NCBI GenBank assembly: GCA_016715505.1
Contig: JADJZY010000010.1
Coordinates: forward strand, 79,707 to 143,706
Reading direction: 5' to 3'
Origin: Bacteroidota bacterium
GTDB taxonomy: Bacteria; Bacteroidota; Bacteroidia; Chitinophagales; Chitinophagaceae
DNA: 64,000 nt
Shown here: positions 28,128 through 37,371 of the stretch, piece after piece
Position numbering within the stretch: position 1 is the stretch's first letter
Layout: every line of letters begins with the position of its first letter
Notes under the pieces: generated by a model
The model's database searches: none
What the model saw: the letters and a program-made list of their open reading frames with translations, nothing else
What the model was told of the DNA's origin: nothing
Program-made: the position numbers and the translations under genes

Positions 28128-29369
28128 GCGTAAAACAAAGCCCACACGCGTTTTACGTCCTTTGCTGATATTGATTAAACCAATGCTACTTCCTTCGCGG
28201 CTACCTGTAATATTGATTAAACCAATTTGCACGCCCTGTACCGAAGCAGCTACATTCACCAATGAGGCAATCTGCATGCCCTTCACCACTTTTTTAGCCA
28301 CATTCACCAGGCCCGAAACCTGCACACCTCTTACCGTATCTCCACTTTCATTGTATAAACAACTTACCTGAGTGCCCTTCACTTTTCCGCCCACTAAATT
28401 AAACAGCCCGGCTACTTGTACTCCACGCACATGGCGTTTGGTCATATTAAACAAGGTACCTACCTCAAAACCGTCTGTGCCACCACTATAACCACCCAAT
28501 AAATTAATCGATACCTGATTGGTTACCTGTGCATTCATTCGACCATGTGTTCCGATAGATGGCAATAAAGAAATCTGATACACTTTGGTGGTATAGAATT
28601 TTTTGAGGTTCAGACTTTGGATTTTTTGCTTGGTCGAAACAAAAATATTGGTGATCCACTTGCGTTCCACATCCTCTGCAGGTTGTTCTTCCTGCACCAA
28701 AATGGGCTCTGATGATGGAGTGGTCATGCCCGTATCTGCCACCACTGCAAGCGCCGGTACATATTCTTTCTGCAAAGCAATACTCACCTCTTGATGTTGT
28801 TTGGCTTTTAAGTCGAGCGAAGTATCCGCATATCCACTTTTACTCACCGACAATGCCGCTACCGGATATTTACTTTTTAGCTTCATTGCAAAACGACCCT
28901 TCTGATCTGTAAGGGCCGATATCAATTGTTTTTTTTCATACACCGTCACATCCGACAAAGGCTCCCCATTTTCTTCATCCACTACCCGCCCCTGAATCCA
29001 GTAAAAATCCTGCACTGTACCCGATTGTGTTCGCACCGTAGAAGTACTCACCGGCCTTCGACGAATAATGATATAGGATCCGCTTTCCTTAAATTCATAC
29101 GACGCATTAAATATCATCCGCAACACTTCCGATAAGGGTTTATTCACTGCATGTACAGTCACCAAACTATCACGGTTAATGACTTTGGTATTATACGAAA
29201 ACGTAACATTGCTTGCATTGCTGATGATGGTAAGCACATCACCCAAGGGTTGTTTTACAGCCTGAATGCTTACGGTATTCTTGAGTAAACTTTGGGCTTG
29301 CAGGCCCATGCACAGGCTCAGCCCTATCATCATCCCAACAATCGTTCTTATGGCTTTTTTTAAAGTCAT
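28104..29369 (-). CDS. STN and carboxypeptidase-regulatory-like domain surface protein
   Basis: A 421-residue exported protein. It has a signal peptide (ends near GLQAQ), an STN (secretin/TonB N-terminal) domain (VKQPLGDVLTIISNASNVTFSY, residues ~35-105), a CarboxypepD_reg-like beta-sandwich (IQGRVVDEENGEPLSDVTVYE, ~125-205), a linker, and a C-terminal run of short repeats of the form GVQVSGLVNVA/GVQIGLINI (~290-410), similar to the LA_2272 surface-repeat type. It is the third gene of a sigma-FecR-STN set, with a 5-base gap after FecR. In typical sets the STN domain belongs to a TonB-dependent receptor that signals to FecR; here no receptor barrel follows, so this protein may itself be the FecR partner. 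Confidence 0.78.
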   Translation of the reverse strand: MTLKKAIRTIVGMMIGLSLCMGLQAQSLLKNTVSIQAVKQPLGDVLTIISNASNVTFSYNTKVINRDSLVTVHAVNKPLSEVLRMIFNASYEFKESGSYIIIRRRPVSTSTVRTQSGTVQDFYWIQGRVVDEENGEPLSDVTVYEKKQLISALTDQKGRFAMKLKSKYPVAALSVSKSGYADTSLDLKAKQHQEVSIALQKEYVPALAVVADTGMTTPSSEPILVQEEQPAEDVERKWITNIFVSTKQKIQSLNLKKFYTTKVYQISLLPSIGTHGRMNAQVTNQVSINLLGGYSGGTDGFEVGTLFNMTKRHVRGVQVAGLFNLVGGKVKGTQVSCLYNESGDTVRGVQVSGLVNVAKKVVKGMQIASLVNVAASVQGVQIGLINITGSREGSSIGLINISKGRKTRVGFVLRLPRKEKV

Positions 29370-29374
29370 GCTTT

Positions 29375-30364
29375 TTATTTTAAATGATAAATCCCTCCTT
29401 CCTTCTCCACTTTTATTTCAAAAGTTTCTGCAATGATGTCTAAAATATTTTCGAGCTCCTGCTCATCAAATCGGGTTGTAATGGTAAGGGTGCGTAAAGC
29501 CTTGTTATCAATTCGTACACTATCGCCATAGGCCTCATTCAGTACCTCCACCACTTTCCACAGCGGCGTATTGTCACACTCAAAATGTTTGTCGCGATAA
29601 TACCTGTAAAGTTTATCCCGATGTTTTTGAACCACGATGCTCGAATCATCCCGATCGATGCGTGCCTTTTCACCTGGATGTAACAATACCACCCGACGAA
29701 ATTTTTTCACTTCTACGATGCCTGTTTCCACAATCACTTCAGTATATCCCTCCATGGCTTTTACGTTAAAAGAAGTTCCAACAACCCGTATTTCCACATC
29801 ATTTCCGGCATCCACAAAAAATGGTTTTGTCCGATCGGGCGTAATATTAAAAAAAGCTTCTCCTTTCAGCGCTACTCTGCGCTCGGCCTCCGCAAATTTT
29901 TCAGGGTATCTTAATTCGGCATACTGATTGAGGGTTACCACACTGCGATCGGCCAGGGTATCTGTTTTTCCGCGAACGGTATTTTTTACGATGTGTTGTA
30001 CAGCGCTCGTATCTTTTTTGGGCATGGTCTTAACCACCCCAGGCTCTTGCATTTTCGATGGGCGCATCCAAATCCACACTCCAATCATCGCCATCACCCA
30101 TAAAGCAGCCACCCATGAATATTTGCGTACCATGCTTACCCATAAGGAAGGCGCAGGCTGCATTTTTGATTTCAACTTTTGCCAGGAAGCTTCCGTATCC
30201 TTTGGTGGAATATGTTGTAAAACCTTACTCTGTTCCCATACTTTTTTGTATTCATCATACACAGCGGCATGCTCAGGCGACGATTGTATCCAATGCTCCA
30301 CCTCTGCCCTACTGGCAGCATCACATTCGTTCAGCAAGTATTTTACAATCATTTCTTCACTCAT
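29375..30364 (-). CDS. FecR family anti-sigma factor
   Basis: A single-pass inner-membrane regulator of 329 residues. The N-terminal cytoplasmic part (LLNECDAASRAEVEHWIQSS) binds the sigma factor, a membrane helix follows (WVAALWVMAMIGVWIWM, ~residues 88-104), and the periplasmic FecR domain (VVTLNQYAELRYPEKF, RVALKGEAFFNI) leads to a C-terminal DUF4974-like region (FECDNTPLWKVVEVLNEAYG). Its start overlaps the sigma gene stop by 4 bases, indicating translational coupling. Confidence 0.92.
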   Translation of the reverse strand: MSEEMIVKYLLNECDAASRAEVEHWIQSSPEHAAVYDEYKKVWEQSKVLQHIPPKDTEASWQKLKSKMQPAPSLWVSMVRKYSWVAALWVMAMIGVWIWMRPSKMQEPGVVKTMPKKDTSAVQHIVKNTVRGKTDTLADRSVVTLNQYAELRYPEKFAEAERRVALKGEAFFNITPDRTKPFFVDAGNDVEIRVVGTSFNVKAMEGYTEVIVETGIVEVKKFRRVVLLHPGEKARIDRDDSSIVVQKHRDKLYRYYRDKHFECDNTPLWKVVEVLNEAYGDSVRIDNKALRTLTITTRFDEQELENILDIIAETFEIKVEKEGGIYHLK

Positions 30365-30951
30365 CGGAATAGCTCTTTAAATTGTGACAAAAGCAACAAT
30401 ATCGACACCAAAAATTCGGCGAGTTTAGTTCGTAAAACCCGCAAGGCTTTACCCATGTGGTGCTCCACCGTTTTTTCTGAAATGCCTAGGCGACCGGCAA
30501 TTTCCCGATATTTTAATTCTTCAAAGCGGCTCAGTTGAAACACCGTTCTGCATTGTTCAGGCAAATCGCTCAACGCTTTCCGAAATCGCGATTCCAGCAA
30601 TTTTAAATCCAGTTGCTGCCCTGCCTGTTCGGCTGGCGATTGTTTCATTTGAAACACGGTATGTTTTTGATGTTCATTACGCACTTTTAAGTGTTTGATA
30701 TAATTCAGCGACTGAAAATAAACCGATTTATAGAGGTATGCCTGTAAGGATGTTTCGATATGAATATTTTCTTTTTTCTCCCAAATTTTTAAAAACAACT
30801 GCTGCACTATTTCCTCGGCCTGCATATCATCTTCAATGATCGAATAGGCATAGGCATACAAACTTTGGAAGTACTGTTTGTACACCCTTTCATAAGTTGC
30901 TTCATCACCCTGCAACAAAAGTGTTATGGTTTGCCTCTCGTCTGCCTGCAC
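30361..30951 (-). CDS. ECF RNA polymerase sigma-70 factor (Bacteroidota family)
   Basis: A 196-residue extracytoplasmic-function sigma factor. Region 2 contains DDMQAEEIVQQLFLKIWEKK and region 4 contains LPEQCRTVFQLSRFEELKYREIAGRLG with a helix-turn-helix, ISEKTVEHHMGKAL. It is encoded immediately before FecR and the STN protein, so it probably drives a surface-signalling response held in check by FecR. The last ~20 residues are hydrophobic (EFLVSILLLLSQF), unusual for a soluble sigma factor and perhaps packing against FecR. Confidence 0.92.
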   Translation of the reverse strand: MQADERQTITLLLQGDEATYERVYKQYFQSLYAYAYSIIEDDMQAEEIVQQLFLKIWEKKENIHIETSLQAYLYKSVYFQSLNYIKHLKVRNEHQKHTVFQMKQSPAEQAGQQLDLKLLESRFRKALSDLPEQCRTVFQLSRFEELKYREIAGRLGISEKTVEHHMGKALRVLRTKLAEFLVSILLLLSQFKELFR

Positions 30952-31010
30952 TGCTCAAAGATAACTTTAGCCTGGTTTTAATAATAGATTCTTTCTTCTG
31001 TTTATCCGTC

Positions 31011-31173
31011 AATCTGTAGTAGCTAGGCAGGAAACTAAAGCAAACAAAGCTTGAAAAGGGCTTTGCCCGGTAACCCCGAAATAGAAAATCATACTGAAGC
31101 CAATGAGTCGAAGTATTTGATTTCCTTATTTGTTTTAGCCGTTGGCTGTACCTAAGGGTAAAATTTGGGTTTA
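31011..31173 (-). repeat. Dispersed intergenic repeat, copy C (inverted)
   Basis: Read on the minus strand it starts AAACCCAAATTTTACCCTTA and keeps the central AAATCAAATACTTCG and ATTGGCTTCAGTATGATTTTC blocks of copy B. It ends CCTAGCTACTACAGATT. The 30952-31389 gap also holds an 8-bp inverted repeat CCGCCCCT/AGGGGCGG (31213-31220 and 31255-31262) of unknown role and no gene I can support. Confidence 0.7.
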
Positions 31174-31389
31174 TAATCCTTTGGGCGCGTTTTCGTGCTA
31201 TCGGCTCATACGCCGCCCCTATTTCTCTTGCAGTATAAAATTATCTGCTGCATAAGGGGCGGGGTACCGCCTCTATCACGGGCGCGGCCACCTGCTATAA
31301 CGAAGCCTCCCATTTTCCCCATCCAACAAACCCTTCGTTTCAATGGCTCCTTGCCTGCTTCTAAATTCAGAGAATCCTCTGTTTGAGTC

Positions 31390-32103
31390 TTACTCCGGTT
31401 TCACTTTACCCGATCCACTAATATGGGTTTCAATGAGTGGGTTGCCCCGGTATAAAACATCCCCGCTGCCCGATATATCGGCAAACAATGTTTGTGTTGC
31501 CCATACCCTTGTTAAACCCGAACCTGAAGTACTTGTTCGCACCTGGTTGCTCTGCATTCCACTGATTCGAATTGCCCCGCTACCGCTAATGGTTGTATTC
31601 ACATTGGGGCAGGTTCCTGACGAAATAGTGATTTTACCTGAACCACTAATATCTGCATCTAAATTCTGGGCATTCAGGGTGGGCAAGTTAATCTCTCCAC
31701 TCCCACTAATATCCATTTCTATTTGATTGCTTTGTAAGGGGCTCATGGCTTGTATGCTGCCTGAACCCGATACCTCCAGGGCATTGACGTTTGGCAAATG
31801 CACCCGAATGGTTATATCATCGGCTTTGATCCATAAATTATTGCGATGTTTGATGCTTAAGGTTGCTCCGTTTTGTTGAGTGAGAATTTCATCCATTATA
31901 TTGGCTTGTGCCACCACTTCCAGAAAATAGGTGCTGTCTTGGGTGACTTCCACTTTGGCATCCATTTGTAGGTCAATATTTTGAATCCCTGAAATAGAGC
32001 GGGTTTCACTGGTGAGTGGGCCGCGGCCTACTACCTTTCGACAAGCTGTTTGGGTAAACAATAGCACCACTGCTGTGCTCAAAAGAAAGAATGTTTGTTT
32101 CAT
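31390..32103 (-). CDS. GIN-domain (DUF2807) lipoprotein
   Basis: A predicted lipoprotein of about 237 residues. The signal peptide ends in a lipobox (TQTAC). The rest is a right-handed beta-helix-like 'head GIN' domain with repeated SGSG turns (VSGSGSIQA, ISGSGEINL, ISGSGKITI, ISGSGAIRI). The family is common in Bacteroidota, and its function is unknown; an adhesion or envelope role is often suggested. The ATG at 32103 is chosen because it begins the signal peptide. A further 11 codons upstream are non-signal. Confidence 0.88.
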   Translation of the reverse strand: MKQTFFLLSTAVVLLFTQTACRKVVGRGPLTSETRSISGIQNIDLQMDAKVEVTQDSTYFLEVVAQANIMDEILTQQNGATLSIKHRNNLWIKADDITIRVHLPNVNALEVSGSGSIQAMSPLQSNQIEMDISGSGEINLPTLNAQNLDADISGSGKITISSGTCPNVNTTISGSGAIRISGMQSNQVRTSTSGSGLTRVWATQTLFADISGSGDVLYRGNPLIETHISGSGKVKPE

Positions 32104-32244
32104 ATTTTTTGCTGTTATAGCTCTATGACACCCCAACGGTGGTTTCCCCCTATAGGTCTTTAAAAAAATTTTAGATGACAGGCATTTCCATTTTGGCCCC
32201 TGCTTAAGTTCGTTCTCGAAGCCTCTTAGCTTCGGTATGCTAGG

Positions 32245-32490
32245 AATTTGGAATTGTGATGTTGCTAATTGTCTGAATCACAGATGATGAGGATTAAGGG
32301 ATAGTCACAGCTTTTTATAGCAATAAATTAAAGTACAATTCTTCTCTTCTGTCAAAACCATGAGTGAACATCTTGTTGGTGAAGAACCCAACAAGGCCCA
32401 AGGACCTGTTGCGAAACGCAACAAATAAACCTAAGCAAATATGCTTCGAGACTTTAAACATCTCTTTGATGAAGAACACCAACAAGGGCG
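32245..32490 (+). repeat. Structured direct repeat, left copy
   Basis: It shares AATTTGGAATTG, ATTGTCTGAATCACAGAT, GAGGATTAAGGGATAGTCAC and TTAAAGTACAATTCTTCTCT with 34117-34333. It also keeps the three hairpins of the right copy in partly eroded form: CTTGTTGG/CCAACAAG, GTTGCG-AAA-CGCAAC, and AAGCA-AATA-TGCTT. An extra partial hairpin arm (GAAGAACACCAACAAGGGC) at 32471-32489 follows. Apart from this repeat, the 32104-32508 gap has only the promoter region of the GIN gene. Confidence 0.75.
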
Positions 32491-32508
32491 TATTTTTCAA
32501 ACAATAAT

Positions 32509-34069
32509 TTGGAAGTAGATATTTCTGACTTTGTAAATGGCTATTCTTATCTTGTGCTTCGGAACGACACTAAAACAATACGAAAAAATATTGAAGAATT
32601 GAAAATTGGACTTAATTTCAAAAGACAGGGAAGCCAAGCAAATTATTTTTGGTTAATAGTTATACTTTTAGTTTCATTTATAATAAGATGTCTTTACGCT
32701 AGTTGGGACCCATTCCTCCACAATTGGGATGAAAGATTCCATGCGTTGGTGTCTAGAAATTTAATGGAATCTCCTTGGGTTCCTTATTTACGAAGATATC
32801 CACAGGTACCCTATGAAGCCAACAGTTGGTGCTGCAATTCCAGTATGGTTACACAAACAACCCTTGTTCTTATGGCAGTCGGCCCTTTCCATGAAGCTCT
32901 TTGGCGTTTCGGTATTTACACTTCGTCTACCATCAGTATTTTTAGCCTCTTTACTCAGCCTGTTGGTTTACCGCATTGCCTTATTGTATAGTCGACAAAA
33001 TGTCGTTGGCCTTTTGGCTGCGTCGTTGATGGCATTGAATCAGTACCAACTTGAACTTGTGGCTGGCGCTCAAGGTATGGATCATAATGATGTTTCCTTC
33101 ACTTTTTATATTGTTGGTAGTGTATGGGCATATCTCGAATATCTTAACTCTGGCAAACTGTCCTTCGCTATCCTGGCCGGCCTCTTATCTGGATGTGCAG
33201 TACTCACTAAGTGGCTGGTTGGGATGTTGGTTTTCCTACCTTGGGTACTGATTACCATTTGGTCGAGATCAGGTTTAAAGTGGCGTGTTCTTTTATTCGG
33301 ACTAGTCACGGCTGTTGTAATTTTCTTACCCTGGCAACTTTATATTCTAAATCGTTTTCATTCGCTGGCGCTTTATGAATACCGTTACAATGCAAGGCAT
33401 GTTTGGGAAGTTTTGGAGGGTCATGCCGGGAAATGGTATTTTTATTTAAAACTATTTCCTGACTACTTTGGCAAACTTGGTAGTCTCATTTTAGCCATCG
33501 GTGTGATACTCTCTATTTTCCGTAAAGAAGATAGGCTTATTCGAAATGTCTTGCTACTAATGCTGGCAAGCGTCTTCTTGTTTTTTTCTTTTGTAGCTCA
33601 AACAAAAATGCCATCTTATGTTTTTATTGTAGTTCCTATCGCATTAGTTTTTTTGGCATTGGGAATGCATTTGATCATGAAACAAATACCTAACCCTCTA
33701 TTAAAAGTTCTTTTCATTCTAATCGTGTTATTGGATACTTGGAAACCTTGGATCTCTTATCAAAATAGAAAGCAGGATACTGATCGGGCAAGAAAAATTC
33801 ACAATACACAGGTGTATAAAAATTTGAAATCATTATTGCCCGAAGGCTATCGCACTGTTGTAAATGTTACTTCGTTTGAGGATGTTGAGCTTATGTTCTT
33901 TAACCCAGATATTAATGCCTACCATTGGTGGATTGACACAAATGAACTCCCCCGTATGATACAAGAAGGTGTTCGTATTGCTGCGTTTAGAGCGCACGGG
34001 GAATATGTACTTCCGGAGGCTTATCAATCATATCCGAATTTATATCTCATTCAAGAAGAGATAAAGTAA
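32509..34069 (+). CDS. ArnT-like membrane glycosyltransferase (GT39/83 type), frameshifted
   Basis: A polytopic inner-membrane transferase of ~500 residues that would use a polyprenyl-phosphate sugar to glycosylate lipid or protein on the periplasmic side. The acidic first-loop motif WDERFHALVSRNLM and the VWLHKQPLFLWQ segment are diagnostic, followed by many membrane helices. The frame breaks near 32815 (one-base shift) between these motifs. No ATG precedes the first helix; the frame opens with TTG at 32509, and the first ~27 residues (EVDISDFVNGYSYLVLRND) look like the end of a T9SS tail rather than a transferase start. The gene is bracketed by ~200-bp direct repeats, suggesting it moved as a unit. 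Target unknown. Confidence 0.78.
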
Positions 34070-34116
34070 AGTAAAATACTAACCTCAAGGTTTGAGTCTC
34101 TATAAACCATTTTACC

Positions 34117-34333
34117 AATTTGGAATTGAGCTCTTGCTTATTGTCTGAATCACAGATTTTGAGGATTAAGGGATAGTCACAGCTTTCTGTTGCAATTAAT
34201 TAAAGTACAATTCTTCTCTTCTGTCATCAAAAACCAGAAGTGTATCACATCTTGTTGGTGAAGAACACCAACAAGGGCATAGCCAGTTGCGAAACGCAAC
34301 AAAATAAACCTACGAAGCAAATATGCTTCGCAG
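34117..34333 (+). repeat. Structured direct repeat, right copy
   Basis: The better-preserved copy. It has three perfect hairpins: 34251-34275 (CTTGTTGGTG-AAGAA-CACCAACAAG), 34286-34300 (GTTGCG-AAA-CGCAAC) and 34313-34330 (CGAAGCA-AATA-TGCTTCG). It is a direct repeat of 32245-32490, with the glycosyltransferase gene between them. Confidence 0.8.
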
Positions 34334-34593
34334 AACTGAAACCATCCATTTCTCTATCTCACTCTCCCTCACCCTCTCATCTCACTCTGTTAAAGGGCCA
34401 GGGATGGCAGCAAGCTACCCCGCCCGACGAAGGAGGGCGGTGTAAGCCCGAACAGCCAGTTGCAGCCCAGTGATGCACAATTGCCCCAATGCAAGCTACT
34501 CATGGCGGCAGGCCCCCGACACCGAACAAGCCAGCCGATGATAGCGCTGCTTTCATACAAATACATTATTTTTAAAGTCTTAAACTGTGCCGT
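34334..34593 (+). other. GC-rich intergenic stretch before formate dehydrogenase
   Basis: No gene supported. It includes a CT-rich tract (34348-34390) and a hairpin CCGCCC/GGGCGG around a GACGAAGGA loop (about 34423-34443). The bases just before 34594 are the presumed leader of the dehydrogenase gene; I find no clear TAnnTTTG match. Confidence 0.35.
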
Positions 34594-37371
34594 ATGTTCG
34601 AAACCTCCAAACCGCTTAAAGGAATTCAATCGACTGTGCAAAGCCAAACCAAAACGGCTTATATCAACGACGTGCCTTTTACTCTGATTCCCGGTGAAAC
34701 CATTCTGAGTTTTGTGCGACGCAGCCTGGGCGAAAATCTCGTACCCACGCTGTGCGATGCGCCCAATCTGGATCCTTTTGGAAGTTGCCGGGTTTGTAGT
34801 GTGGATGTGGCACTCGTGCAAAATGGAAATTCAAAAGCCATGGCTTCCTGCCATACCCCGGTTACTGAAGGCTCCTATATTTACCCGAACAGTAAACGGA
34901 TTCAAAAACTACGAAAAAATATTATTGAGTTGGTGCTCACCGATCATCCGCTCGATTGCCTCACCTGCGAAGTCAATAACAACTGCGAATTACAAAGTGT
35001 AGCCGCCCAAGTAGGTGTGCGTGATGTTCGATATCCGGAAGGAAAAAATCACCTCAACCGTAAAAAAGATTTAAGCCATCCATACATGACCTCGGACTTG
35101 AGTAAGTGTATCAATTGTTTTCGCTGCGTAAGGGCCTGTGATGAAGTGCAGGGACAATTTGTATTGAGCATGGCCGGACGCGGTTTTGACAGCCATATCA
35201 TTAAAGGCAGTGATCAAAGTTTTTTTGAAAGCGATTGTGTGAGTTGTGGTGCCTGCGCCCAGGCTTGTCCGACCAGTGCCATCAGTGATGTATTTGAAAG
35301 TAAGAGCATAGCCGTTCAACAAAAAACACGCACGGTTTGTACTTATTGCGGCGTTGGTTGTAACCTGGAGGTGTCAACCGTGGATGGCGAAATTAAGAGC
35401 ATTCAGGCCCCTTATAATGCCGAGGTAAATGGCGGCCATACCTGCCTCAAAGGACGTTATGCCTTTAAGTTTTACGATCATCAGGAACGTTTACGTACTC
35501 CCCTCATTAAACGCAGTGGCGTATTTGAAGAAGCTACATGGGATGAAGCTTACGACTATATTGCCAACAAACTCAATTCCATTAAAGCCGAATATGGTGC
35601 AGATGCGATTGGGGGTATTTCATCGGCCCGATGTACGAATGAGGAAAATTATCTGATGCAGAAATTTATTCGCGCCGTGATAGGAACCAATAATATTGAT
35701 AGTTGCGCACGGGTGTGTCATTCTCCTACTGCATTGGGTATGCAAAGAACTTTCGGAACAGGAGCCGCAACCAACTCCATCAAAGACCTCAAATTTACCG
35801 ACGCCATTTTGGTGATTGGAGCCAACCCCACAGACGGACACCCGGTAACAGGTGCTAAAATGAAACAGTTTGCGATGAAGGGTAAAACTACCATAGTGAT
35901 TGATCCGCGTAAAACTGAAATGGCCAAATACGCCACGCATCACCTGCAATTAAAACCGGGAACAAACGTGGCTGTGCTCAATATGATGTTGTATTATATC
36001 ATGACCGAAGGTTTGGAAAATCATGAATTTATTTCAAATCGAACTGAAGGTTATGATGATTTTAAAGCCCATGTGCTGGCCATGGATATGGATTACCTCA
36101 GCGAAGAAAGCGGCGTTCGTAAAGAGGCTGTGCGCGAGGCAGCCATAGCCTATGCCCAGGCACCCAATGCCATGAGTTTTCATGGACTGGGCGTAACTGA
36201 ACATACACAGGGAACCTATACGGTGATGCTTATTGCCGACCTCGCCATGATTACCGGAAATATTGGAAGACCCGGAGTTGGGGTGAATCCGCTACGGGGA
36301 CAAAACAATGTACAAGGTGCAGCCGATATGGGCTGTCAACCTCATCAGGGTGCCGGTTATCTGGACGTCACCAATCCGGAGATGCATCAACGCTATGAAA
36401 CATTTTACCATGCTAAACTTCCGGATTATATCGGGCTTAAAATTCCGCAGATGTACGATGCAGCCTTAGAAGGAAAATTTAAAGCCCTGTGGCTGATGGG
36501 AGAAGATAATGTGCAAACCGACCCCAATACCCTGAAGGTGAAAGCCGCCATGGAACAATTGGATTTACTGGTGGTGCAGGAACTCTTTATGACCGAGACG
36601 GCTAAAATGGCCCATGTGGTTTTACCGGCCACTTCATTTTTAGAAAAGAGTGGCACTTTTACCAATGGCGAACGTAGAATACAACGTGTAAATAAAGTGG
36701 TGGAACCCCTGAAAGGCTGTAAACAAGATGGGCAGATCATGATTGACATCATGAATCGTATGGGTTATCCTCAGGCTGATTACGACCCCAAAACACTGCT
36801 CGAAGAAATTGCACAAATTGTTCCTTTCTTTGCCGGTGTAAAATGGGACGAGCTGGGCGATAATGGCAAACAATGGCCCGTACTTCCGGATGGCAGCGAT
36901 ACAAAAATTTTACATACTGAATCCTTTAAAATTGGAAAGGGCCAATTTAAAAAAGCCACCTGGACCGAAAGTCAGGAACTAAGCACCTACAAAAAAGATT
37001 TCCCGTATATCCTGACAACCAATCGTGAACTGGAGCATTACAATTGTGGGGCACAAACACGCCGTACCGGTAATGCCGAAATTTTGCAAACGGATTCATT
37101 ACTCATCCATCCGGAAGATGCCGACAAACATGGCATTGCAGAGGGTGATATGGTTTGTGTGGAAAGTGCACGCGGAAAGATTGATGTAAAAGCACGTATC
37201 AGTCTGGAGGTAAACCCCGGCATCTTGTCATCGACTTTCCATTTTCCGGAAGTGAATATGAATGTTTTAACGAGCAGTGTCACTGATACGGATGCCTTAT
37301 GTCCGGAGTACAAAGTATGCGCCGTGCGCATTCGAAAGAGCAAAGGGAAATATAAACTCCAGGCTCAGTAA
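34594..37371 (+). CDS. fdhA: Formate dehydrogenase alpha subunit (Mo-bis-MGD, cysteine type)
   Basis: Oxidises formate to CO2. The 925-residue chain has an N-terminal [2Fe-2S] domain (LCDAPNLDPFGSCRVC, ASCHTP), a His-Cys [4Fe-4S] site (HPLDCLTCEVNNNC), two ferredoxin clusters (CINCFRCVRAC, CVSCGACAQAC) and the molybdopterin domain starting with its own cluster (CTYCGVGCN). The Mo ligand is a cysteine followed by His (SCARVCHSPT), not selenocysteine. The C-terminal dinucleotide-binding domain (LTTNRELEHYNCGAQTRRTG) is complete. No NADH-binding beta/gamma subunits or fdhD are adjacent, so the electron acceptor is unclear. Its stop overlaps the next gene's start (TAATG). Confidence 0.92.
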   Translation: MFETSKPLKGIQSTVQSQTKTAYINDVPFTLIPGETILSFVRRSLGENLVPTLCDAPNLDPFGSCRVCSVDVALVQNGNSKAMASCHTPVTEGSYIYPNSKRIQKLRKNIIELVLTDHPLDCLTCEVNNNCELQSVAAQVGVRDVRYPEGKNHLNRKKDLSHPYMTSDLSKCINCFRCVRACDEVQGQFVLSMAGRGFDSHIIKGSDQSFFESDCVSCGACAQACPTSAISDVFESKSIAVQQKTRTVCTYCGVGCNLEVSTVDGEIKSIQAPYNAEVNGGHTCLKGRYAFKFYDHQERLRTPLIKRSGVFEEATWDEAYDYIANKLNSIKAEYGADAIGGISSARCTNEENYLMQKFIRAVIGTNNIDSCARVCHSPTALGMQRTFGTGAATNSIKDLKFTDAILVIGANPTDGHPVTGAKMKQFAMKGKTTIVIDPRKTEMAKYATHHLQLKPGTNVAVLNMMLYYIMTEGLENHEFISNRTEGYDDFKAHVLAMDMDYLSEESGVRKEAVREAAIAYAQAPNAMSFHGLGVTEHTQGTYTVMLIADLAMITGNIGRPGVGVNPLRGQNNVQGAADMGCQPHQGAGYLDVTNPEMHQRYETFYHAKLPDYIGLKIPQMYDAALEGKFKALWLMGEDNVQTDPNTLKVKAAMEQLDLLVVQELFMTETAKMAHVVLPATSFLEKSGTFTNGERRIQRVNKVVEPLKGCKQDGQIMIDIMNRMGYPQADYDPKTLLEEIAQIVPFFAGVKWDELGDNGKQWPVLPDGSDTKILHTESFKIGKGQFKKATWTESQELSTYKKDFPYILTTNRELEHYNCGAQTRRTGNAEILQTDSLLIHPEDADKHGIAEGDMVCVESARGKIDVKARISLEVNPGILSSTFHFPEVNMNVLTSSVTDTDALCPEYKVCAVRIRKSKGKYKLQAQ

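Noticed and set aside
34390..34821. 143-codon minus-strand ORF at the start of the formate dehydrogenase gene
   Set aside because: It overlaps the conserved Fe-S domain coding sequence on the other strand and looks like its shadow.
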